Shown: positions 56,855 through 64,000 of the stretch, piece after piece
Layout of the letters: every line of letters starts with the position of its first letter
How positions within the stretch are numbered: position 1 is the stretch's first letter
Source: Hymenoscyphus infarciens
Lineage: Eukaryota > Ascomycota > Leotiomycetes > Helotiales > Helotiaceae
NCBI GenBank assembly: GCA_001414345.1
Contig: LLCB01000052.1
Span: 175,565-239,564 of the forward strand
DNA: 64,000 bases
Direction of reading: 5' to 3'
The notes under the pieces: model-generated
What the model was told of the DNA's origin: nothing
The model's input: only the letters and a program-made list of their open reading frames with translations
Databases searched by the model: none
Made by a program: the position numbers and the translations under genes

Positions 56855-58357
56855 ATGGCGACTGGCGAACTGCCACCTCCCTCCTCAGGGTTTGCACCAA
56901 TTCGCAGGACTGCCACCGTATCAACCATGGACGAATCGACGCGACGGTCCTCTCCTCGCCCGCGCTTGTCACTGTCTAGCCAGACCGATTCGCCTTCTCC
57001 CGCGCCAGCGGTAGGTTTGGGAAGGAGAAGCTCTAATTTCTCCGAATATTCCCTCAGCGAGGCTAGAAAAACATTTCAATCGTCAACGGATGATCTACTG
57101 CTTCCAAAACCAAACGCCATGGGTCAAGAAACCAGTCCAGATTCATCGCCATGGCACTCAGCACCTCTCGCGTTTGCTCTATTACCCGCCATTGGTGGCA
57201 TGCTTTTTACGAATGGCAGTCTAGTAATGACGGATATTATGCTACTGGGACTGGCTGCTATCTTCTTGAATTGGTCGGTTCGGTTGCCATGGTACGTAGA
57301 GTTCTTGGATGTTCATGTCTTACACAAGTACTAACATGTCACCAGGGACTGGTATCACTCTGCGCAATTGATTCGACTCAAGGAGGAAGACGGCGGAGGC
57401 ATATTCAGCGATGATAGCGACGATGAAAATCCCCTCAGCTTTTCACAAGTAACATTGGAGGAGGTGCCAGAGGAGGAAGCAACAGAGCCTTCGACGCCCC
57501 ATTCGAAAGCAGCTCGGCCTTCGCGTGCTCGGGAAACAGCAACGAAGGAATTATATATGCATGAGGTTCTGGCTCTTCTCTCATGCTTCGTTTTCCCCCT
57601 CCTGGGCGCATACCTACTTCACACGATTCGGTCACAATTGAGTCGACCATCTGAGGGCCTGGTCTCCAACTACAACTTGACTATCTTCCTCCTTGCATCA
57701 GAACTACGGCCCATGGCACATCTCACCAAGCTGATTCAATCAAGGACACTGCATCTTCAACGAGTCGTGGCAGAAAACCCATATACAGGAGCAAGTGGAA
57801 ACGGGAAAGAAGCGGAAAATGTAAACGAGCTACTCCAAAGGATTGAAGATTTGGAAAGTCGAAGTTCGACAGTTAATAACCACCCTCCGCCAAATACAGA
57901 ACTCGCTTTGACTGGAAAGCAATCTACCCAAGTGACAACGGAGGTCCGTAAGGCACTGCAGCCAGACCTTGATGCGCTCAACCGAGCGGTTCGTCGCTAT
58001 GAAAAGCGTGCCACGCTCCAAACGTTTCAAACGGAATCTCGTTTGCAGGACCTGGAGTCAAGGCTCAACGATGCCATCTCACTTGCAGCCGCGGCAGCAA
58101 ATGGTGGTCAGAGAAATCGAACTTTTACTGGTATCCTCGTGGAGTGGGGAGCAACCGCAGTCGTTCTTCCACTTCAAGCTTTTGCTACCATTGCTGGTCT
58201 TCCTTTCAAGACGATGGCTGCTGTGATAAACTACGGCAAGAACAAGATAGTGGGACAAGCACCGGAGAAGTCACGGAAAGCGACAAATGGCAAGTACTCT
58301 ACGTACACCAAAGTATCAGACGGCGCCAGACAGAGTAACCGCTTGGTAAAGAAGTGA
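56855..58357 (+). CDS. Conserved fungal membrane protein with coiled coil, unknown function
   Basis: Two exons (56855-57291, 57346-58357) give 482 aa. The first 100 residues are Ser/Pro/Arg-rich and probably phosphorylated (RRSSPRPRLSLSS). Two hydrophobic segments follow (APLAFALLPAIGGMLF, MLLGLAAIFLNWSV), then an acidic loop (DDSDDEN). A third hydrophobic segment (VLALLSCFVFPLLGAYLLH) precedes a charged region with coiled-coil heptads (ELLQRIEDLESRSS; LQDLESRLNDAISLA). A C-terminal hydrophobic stretch (GATAVVLPLQAFATIAG) ends the protein. The intron is 54 bp. I recognise it as the kind of protein annotated 'hypothetical' across ascomycetes, but cannot name it. Confidence 0.82.
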
Positions 58358-58629
58358 AGGAGTATTTTTGTTTTTTGTTTGAAACCACCAATTTGGACCG
58401 CGTCCATTTCACCCCCGGAGTGCTCCACCGTGCACTGCCAAGTTTCACCCCATTCTTACCCCGCGGGTTTTAAGTGGATTTGTAATAGTCCACGAAAAGA
58501 AGACTTGTAAGTGGTGGTCGCAACGTCTGCCGATTTTGGAAAGGAGGCTGATGTGACTTAAAAGAGCGTCAATTCATTTTTACTTCATACAACATTCCCA
58601 TCATTCTTTCAAATCAAATCACTTCGAAC
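58358..58629. promoter_or_regulatory. Promoter region of the HSL-type hydrolase
   Basis: 272 bp between stop and next ATG. No TATA box recognised; ends with ttctttcaaatcaaatcact before the ATG. Confidence 0.4.
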
Positions 58630-59860
58630 ATGCCTCTCACTTCAGATGTCGTCATCGATGCGGGGAAATTCGACCCCGCGAACAATTCGGAACAAGCTAA
58701 TAACCTCAACAAAACTCTTATAGCTATCGCAGAAAAGGCACCAAAATGGTACGAGGTTGGAGCTGCGAAATATCGAGAGATGGTATGGGCTGGGCAAACG
58801 CCATCTAAACAACCAGTCGTGAACCCAGATGGAGTGAACTTCAAGATACCCTCCCGTGAAGTTGGAAGAGAAATACCATGCAGGGTCATCTACCCTTCAA
58901 GTCGGAAAACCGACGAAGAGCGGAAGAGCTGTAAAGGTTCGGTGATGCACTTTCACGGAGGAGGATGGACACTTGGGGATGAGAGATCTTACGATAAGCT
59001 CCTTCAGTTCTACGCCGACACTGGTGATTTGGCTGTTGTCTCAATTGGGTATAGGCTTGCTCCCGAGAATCCGTATCCCAAAGGTCCCGAAGACTGCATT
59101 GATGCAGGCGAATACTTGGTGAAGAACTCTGAGAAGGATTATGGAGGCTCACTGAAGTTTATCGGTGGTGAGGTATGTTGGTAACTTTACTTTTGTGCCA
59201 ACCCAGATACTTGTCAACTTAAGGGATGTTGATGATCGGAACGATGCTTTACACTGATGCGGAGTTTCTTAAGTTAGATCATTTGATCATTCTGATTTTC
59301 TTTTATTCTTTCAAGTCAGGTTCTTAGTTTCCAACTCACTATATAAATTCTAATAAAACTTCAAACAGTCAGCCGGTGGCCACCTTTCTTTAGTCGCACT
59401 ATTCCACCTACTCAAAGCCTACCCGGATTTCAAACCCCTCGGTCTCGTACTTCACTTTGGCTGCTACGATCTTTCCGAACTCCCACTGCACATCAACCTG
59501 ACCCATGCACCCATTATTCCTCAAAGTATGTCTGTTCACTTCCGATACGCATTCTTGCCCAACATGTCTGTCGAAGAGAAGAAGTCGCCGGCTGTATCGC
59601 CATTTTACGAGGATCTGGCCCCTTTCCGCGGTCGTTTGCCAAGTGCCTTGTTCACTTGTGGAACTGAGGATCCGTTGCTTGATGATAGTGTCTTGATGGG
59701 GACCAGGTGGATGATGGCTGGTGGGGTGGCTTTTGTCAAGATTTATACTGGAGCCCCACATGCTTTTGTTGGGTTTCCGGTTGAGATGCTGAAGGAATCC
59801 GGGGTGTGTCTTGCGGATACTAGGACCTATATTGGGGATCTCATGTCGAGTGTTGTCTAG
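58630..59860 (+). CDS. Alpha/beta hydrolase, hormone-sensitive-lipase (HSL) family
   Basis: Two exons (58630-59172, 59369-59860) give 344 aa. Features in order: FHGGGWTLGD (oxyanion hole), SIGYRLAPENPYPKGPEDC, the nucleophile in GGESAGGH (formed across the intron), acid region FTCGTEDPLLDD and histidine in GAPHAFVGFP. This is the arrangement of small esterases/lipases of the HSL/GDXG group, here with no signal peptide, so probably intracellular. Substrate unknown; relatives act on acetyl esters or xenobiotics. The 196-bp intron is the longest in the window apart from insertions. The junction is secured by the GxSxG motif. Confidence 0.88.
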
Positions 59861-60131
59861 TTCATCGTGTGAGGAGGAAGTCTAGTGGAATTCGAGTTTA
59901 TATTATTTTATTACTACTACCTTCATCCTAAATGAGACGAGAGAAAAGTCGTCTTTCATGAAGTCAATGACTCATCGGCTCATTTTAATTTATTTTTTCT
60001 TCTCAGTACACTTCAATTTTATTCCTTTCATAAATCTCATAACAATTTCCCACGCCTTACTCCTAAACACCCCCTCCTATCATCATCATTTCCCCATCCC
60101 ATCCCCTCCCGTCATCTGCCCAGTTTCCACA
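59861..60131. other. Intergenic, T/C-rich
   Basis: 3' flanks of two convergent genes; no gene. Confidence 0.5.
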
Positions 60132-60369
60132 TCACGTTCTCAACCAAAACCAAAACTTCTTCAACCCCCTCCTCATCCCCTCCAGCTCCCTCCGTTTCCA
60201 CTCCTCGTCTCTCTTATATTCTTGTAATTTGTCCACCGCTCTGTCACTCGAAATCTTGAGGTGACGGTAGAGGTCTAGGCGCGCGCGCTCGTAGTAAAGG
60301 TGTGAGATGTAGGGTTGCTGCGTTGCGAATTCTTGCCAGGTTTCGTAGAGAAGGTGCGCGTTGCGGCTT
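60132..60369 (-). CDS. Probable last exon of a small uncharacterised gene (gene model incomplete)
   Basis: An open minus-strand stretch of 78 codons after a good acceptor (ctacag) reads like real protein, rich in Trp, Tyr, Arg and Glu: LLYETWQEFATQQP, YYERARLDLYRHLK, RAVDKLQEYKRDEEWKRRELEG, then a basic end and TGA. It is not hydrophobic and looks helical. Upstream exon(s) probably lie between 60440 and 60780, where EAPPPLKNFGLHLEER precedes a GTATGT donor, but the phases do not join, so the 5' structure is unresolved. A poly-G run in the intron (about 60407-60420) may hide a sequencing error. Family not recognised. Confidence 0.4.
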
Positions 60370-61829
60370 CTGTAGGAGGATAGTGCTTGGGGTTGTTAGT
60401 TTTTGGGGGGGGTTTGGGGGGAAGAGGTGCAGGGTATGAATGGGTATGAGAGGAGCAAGGGAGATGGATAGGGTGATTGATCTAGACGAGTGAGGGTGGA
60501 ATAGGTAATGAGCATGGGGAAATCGAAGAGGGAAGTACATACCTCTCTCTTCCAAATGCAATCCGAAATTTTTGAGGGGAGGTGGTGCTTCGGTTACTTC
60601 AGTTGGGATTGAGATCTTGAATAAGCAGGGGAACATGATGCGTGAATCGGGCTCTCCTGTGATATGTGTTTTGTTTGGTCGCGGGGTTTATGGAGGAAGG
60701 AGTAGACTTCCAGCACTGGGTCTGTTTCGATTTCTGTGTACATTGCGAGGAAGGTTATTCGGGAAGAGTATCTGGGAATCGAGGGGTTCGCTGGAGAGCT
60801 GAATGAAGTTTTGGAGTGCTGAGGTGTTTCTGACTATTTTTGACTACTTTAGTTGGGGGAAAGACGCCACTTTGGGGGTTTGAGGGTTCTCGACTCTTGG
60901 GTATGAATCATTACAGTTTATTTTGCTACAGAAGTGTTTTTACTATAGTTTTTGAAGAGAAGAGAAGCTCTTTAGGTAGGAAGTGAGGGGATTCTGACCT
61001 CCTTACCTGGCGGGGTTTTTAAATTCGTTGCCAGGTTTTATTTACGATCAGACGAAAATTATAGTATAGGTTTCCAATTGCCCTCTTGGTGCACCAACCC
61101 TAAGGTAATGATGGAGGGGCCATCAGTCACGTGCTCTCACTATTTGCTGGAATGTTGATAGTTTTAGAAAGCGTCTTAAAGTTCGAAATGAGAGATGTCT
61201 GCTCACGAACACCCCCGTTAGAAAGGCATTGAAGATTTTTAAGTTCATTCACGTGATTTACCCCCAAGCCAATAGGAGGCGCGACCAATGAAAATGGAAA
61301 GATAAGTGAAAGGTTCTCATCCAATTACATCCTGCCATAAATTGCTGCCAGACCAGAGTGCGAATCGCTCAAAAGACTAGCCCCCAAATTAGCATCATCA
61401 TCACAACACCACAGCCGCAAACGAAATTCAGGATCACCACCGTTCAAACTTCAACAGAGCCACCGATTGAGTTTTACGTTGCTTTTAAAAGTAATTGACA
61501 AGCTCCTGTGAGGCTGAGATAAGGTGTCGAAACCCAGTCATGTGGCGTAGTGCCTGAAACTAGTATCTCTACGGGATCGAATTCCCCCGCAGTATACGAC
61601 GACTGTCTCGTAAAAATTGACCCGATTCTTTGGTGCTGTGGGGGCTACGGCCGCAGGACTGTGATGGGATTTGGAAGTGAAAGTATATAGGTTGAATTGA
61701 ATCCACGGCATGATATTTTTTTTACAATTCAAACTCCAGCAAGAACAAAAACCAAAACACCTTAAAAGTTCAACTGTCAAATCTTAAACTCACAAACTTT
61801 CATATACACGATCCCCACAATCCACTAAA
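60370..61829. other. Region holding possible 5' exons, then intergenic
   Basis: 60440-60780 may hold upstream exons of the minus-strand gene before it. From about 60850 to 61829 no gene is seen; the last 130 bp is the CA-rich leader of the NmrA-like gene. Confidence 0.4.
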
Positions 61830-62741
61830 ATGGCGACCCAACAAACCATCCTCGTTATCGGCGCAACAGGGACTCAAGGCCACTCGGTCATAATAGCCCT
61901 CCTCTCAGCGCCAACCCTTCCCGCAGATGCTCAAATCCTTGCCTTAACACGTTCCCCCACATCTTCAAAATCCAAGTCAATCGCAACACTTGACTCCCGA
62001 ATCACTCTTCTAAAAGGCGATCCTTCCTCCCCAGAAGACATCTTCAGTTCAGCACCTACACCCATCACCAGCGTCTTCCTTGTCACAGTCCACGGTGCAC
62101 AGGGAGTCGAAGAAGGCCAAGCCAATGGAATAATCGACGCCTCCCTCAAACACGAAGTTCAACATCTAGTTTTCACTTCAGCAGACCGAGGTGGTGAGGT
62201 GGCTTCTGATAGAAATCCCACACCTGTAGCTCACATCGCGACGAAATTCCATATCGAGAACTATCTCAAAGAGAAAACATTGGGAACTCCTATGAAATGG
62301 ACAATTCTTCGTCCCGTAACCTTTATGGATAACCTTACACCTGATTTTCCTGGAAAAGGATTCGCAGCAATGTGGAACCAAGTCGGTGCTCGCAGAATCC
62401 AAGTCGTAGCAGCTGGCGACATCGGAGCATTTGCCGCAAAAGCTATCTTGGATCCGGAGAAATATGCTGGGAGAGCGATTGGTATTGCTGGGGATGAATT
62501 GAATTTCGAAGAGGCTTGTCAGATTTTCAAGAGGGAGATGGGCGTGGAGATGCCAACTACCTTTTGTGCTGTGGGGAGTGTTTTAAAGGTTGCGATGAAG
62601 GATATTGGGGCTATGTTTAAGTGGTTTGAGACTGGAGGATATGCTGTGGATATTGAGGCTGCAAGGAGAGAGTACCCCGAATTACAGGATTTTGCTACTT
62701 GGTTGAAGAAGAGTAGTGGATTTCGGGATGCTAAAGCATGA
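61830..62741 (+). CDS. NmrA-like NAD(P)-binding protein
   Basis: A single exon of 303 aa. The N-terminal Rossmann signature is VIGATGTQGHSV (GxxGxxG). Then come LTRSP, a strand ending LLKGDP, FLVTVHGAQGVEEGQANGII, HLVFTSADRGG and the family's HI..K..IENYLKE and WTILRPVTFMDN blocks. NmrA-like proteins are atypical short-chain dehydrogenase/reductase (SDR) members that sense dinucleotide redox state (NmrA itself represses nitrogen catabolism) or act as reductases. The Tyr-x-x-x-Lys catalytic pair is not conserved in the usual form (HIATKFHIE), which favours a regulatory role; that is inference. The CACTAAAATGG context supports the start. Confidence 0.87.
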   Translation: MATQQTILVIGATGTQGHSVIIALLSAPTLPADAQILALTRSPTSSKSKSIATLDSRITLLKGDPSSPEDIFSSAPTPITSVFLVTVHGAQGVEEGQANGIIDASLKHEVQHLVFTSADRGGEVASDRNPTPVAHIATKFHIENYLKEKTLGTPMKWTILRPVTFMDNLTPDFPGKGFAAMWNQVGARRIQVVAAGDIGAFAAKAILDPEKYAGRAIGIAGDELNFEEACQIFKREMGVEMPTTFCAVGSVLKVAMKDIGAMFKWFETGGYAVDIEAARREYPELQDFATWLKKSSGFRDAKA

Positions 62742-63254
62742 GCTGTTGAGATGGGTATGTAACAGGGAAGACGAGAGAGATTATATAACTATGAATTATT
62801 CCCTCGTATGAGTCTCTAGTCACACCAACTGAGTCAAATTATTCGATATCCGTTGGAACTTGGATTTAATTGCAACACTAACCATTTACAGTTGAAAGAA
62901 TATCATGCTGCACATTCTGTGAACTCAACATTTCCTAGCTATAGTTGAAAAAATGCTATGCAAAATCAAAATATCCCACAACCACCACTTCAGTTAATTA
63001 ACCCAGAACTCCCCACACAACCAAACGTGGTCAGCCATCCAGCAGCAAATAATATCACCAACCATTCTCCATGCCTAAATTTCCACGAACCCCTTCTCTT
63101 AATGCATGAGTACTCTTATAGTCTGTCGCCCAGAAGCGAAAATTACACTTTAACTTCCTTCAGAAGCGGAAAAGTTCTTGATTCCCTTTTTACGGCATCC
63201 CGTATATACCAAAAGTCGGAAACGACTAAATCGCAAATCGTAAATCGTAAATCG
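62742..63254. other. Intergenic
   Basis: 3' flank of the NmrA-like gene; no gene. Ends in a small tandem (aaatcgt, three copies near 63234-63254). Confidence 0.5.
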
Positions 63255-63780
63255 TAAAGTATTACTTTTTATAAGTATAAATATATATTTTTCTAATTTA
63301 AGTTCTCTCTCCCTCCTTCACCCCTCCCCTCCTCTAGACTAGACACTATAGATAGTCTTAACTATAGCAACTAAATAGAGGATAGGGAGGGAAGACGAGT
63401 ATTATATATATAGTAGTAATATCGCCTCCTTATTATCTATCTCTATTACTTAACTCTTATCTCGTATTCTTTCTATTATTTTTAGATAAATAAGAGAGAA
63501 AGAGAGGAAGAGGGAAGAGGGGAAGAGGGAAGAGGGGAAGAGAGAAAGAGTGGGGGGAATGTTTGCTTTAAACTCCCCTTACCTATGCTAGGAAAAACCT
63601 TCCCCTAGAATGTTTACTACCTCCTACTCTCTCCTTTGCTTACCCCCTTACCTTACCCTTATTCTTCTCCTACTCTCTCCTTTGCTTACCCCCTTACCTT
63701 ACCCTCATTCTTCTCTCACTCTCTCTTACACTCTCTTAGTATACGTAATATATACCTAGGTAGAAGAATAGAATAGAAGA
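63255..63780. other. AT-rich relic sequence with pyrimidine tracts
   Basis: Composition changes abruptly from about 63255: tatata and ctatag words, as in the RIP-mutated element, alternating with C/T- and G/A-rich microsatellite blocks. No coding frame. It may be the edge of another mutated repeat. Confidence 0.5.
63621..63712. repeat. 46-bp direct tandem duplication
   Basis: Two units, 63621-63666 and 63667-63712, each starting ctcctactctctcctttgct and differing at one position near the end. Confidence 0.8.
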
Positions 63781-64000
63781 GTAAGAGAGCAAGAGAGTAA
63801 GAGAGCAAGAGAGTAAGAGAGCAAGAGAGTAAGAGAGCAAGAGAGTAAGAGAGCAAGAGAGTAAGAGAGCAAGAGAGTAAGAGAGCAAGAGAGTAAGAGA
63901 GCAAGAGAGTAAGAGAGCAAGAGAGTAAGAGAGCAAGAGAGTAAGAGAGCAAGAGAGTAAGAGAGCAAGAGAGTAAGAGAGCAAGAGAGTAAGAGAGCAA
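63781..64000. repeat. 16-bp tandem array (gtaagagagcaagaga)n, runs off window
   Basis: At least 13 perfect copies. Each unit is two octamers, gagagcaa and gagagtaa, in strict alternation. The array is still perfect at the window end. Long leucine/serine frames on the minus strand here are products of the repeat, not genes. Confidence 0.95.

Noticed and set aside
63716..64000. Three long Leu/Ser repeat frames on the minus strand
   Set aside because: Produced by the 16-bp tandem array, open in all frames because the unit contains no stop.
63781..64000. CRISPR-like array
   Set aside because: Repeats are contiguous without spacers, and the genome is eukaryotic.
1..64000. tRNA or rRNA genes
   Set aside because: Scanned by eye for T-loop GTTCRANNC words with matching arms. 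The hits were inside coding sequence (for example SSP1 at 37151) or the retrotransposon primer site.

Overview
This window is nuclear DNA from a filamentous ascomycete. Genes are compact, with many short introns (about 47-95 bp) using GTATGT/GTAAGT donors and YAG acceptors. The gene families are typically fungal: S-formylglutathione hydrolase, Rvs161-type BAR protein, Afi1/MesA polarity protein, NmrA-like protein, DUF6594, fungal rhodopsin-fold receptors and small secreted cysteine-rich proteins. One long AT-rich block carries the mark of repeat-induced point mutation (RIP). Gene content suggests Leotiomycetes/Helotiales, but that placement is inference. No rRNA, tRNA or CRISPR array was found.

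Layout. 1-9.2 kb is mostly housekeeping: the 5' end of an unknown gene, two small inverted-repeat elements, AFI1/mesA (polarity), S-formylglutathione hydrolase (formaldehyde detoxification), and a head-to-head pair of RPB6 (subunit shared by RNA polymerases I, II and III) and TFIIIA (Pol III 5S rRNA factor). 10-17 kb holds a secreted vanadium-haloperoxidase/PAP2-like enzyme, a cAMP/Git3-type GPCR, and a broken rhodopsin-type integral membrane gene. 18-25.5 kb holds an ankyrin-SEC-C protein, a DUF4149/TMEM205-like membrane protein, peptidyl-tRNA hydrolase, RVS161, and a small Alb1-like ribosome biogenesis factor. 26.8-28.3 kb is a secreted TAP-like alpha/beta hydrolase whose frame is interrupted by three UAG codons.

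29.6-34.0 kb is an accessory island. Two convergent genes each join a fungal STAND-type N-terminal segment to a retropepsin-like domain; one has an intact DTG, the other has DSF in its place. The second is divergent from a DUF6594 three-helix membrane protein. Next comes an inverted-repeat MITE with a 5'-truncated gene starting at its edge.

36.4-55.9 kb is a cluster of four paralogous small secreted cysteine-rich proteins (SSP1-4) with the same exon plan and the same TATA box 117-126 bp before the ATG. Inside the third exon of SSP2 sits a complete 14.2-kb Ty3/gypsy LTR retrotransposon in minus orientation. It has 183-bp LTRs, GAGTC target duplications, a tRNA-like primer site and a polypurine tract. 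It is heavily RIP-mutated and carries a long additional reading frame downstream of integrase. The host gene on both sides is open and joins at a codon boundary, so the insertion looks recent.

56.8-62.7 kb returns to ordinary genes: a conserved coiled-coil membrane protein, an HSL-type alpha/beta hydrolase, a small uncertain gene, and an NmrA-like protein. The last 0.7 kb is AT-rich relic DNA ending in a perfect 16-bp tandem array that runs off the window.
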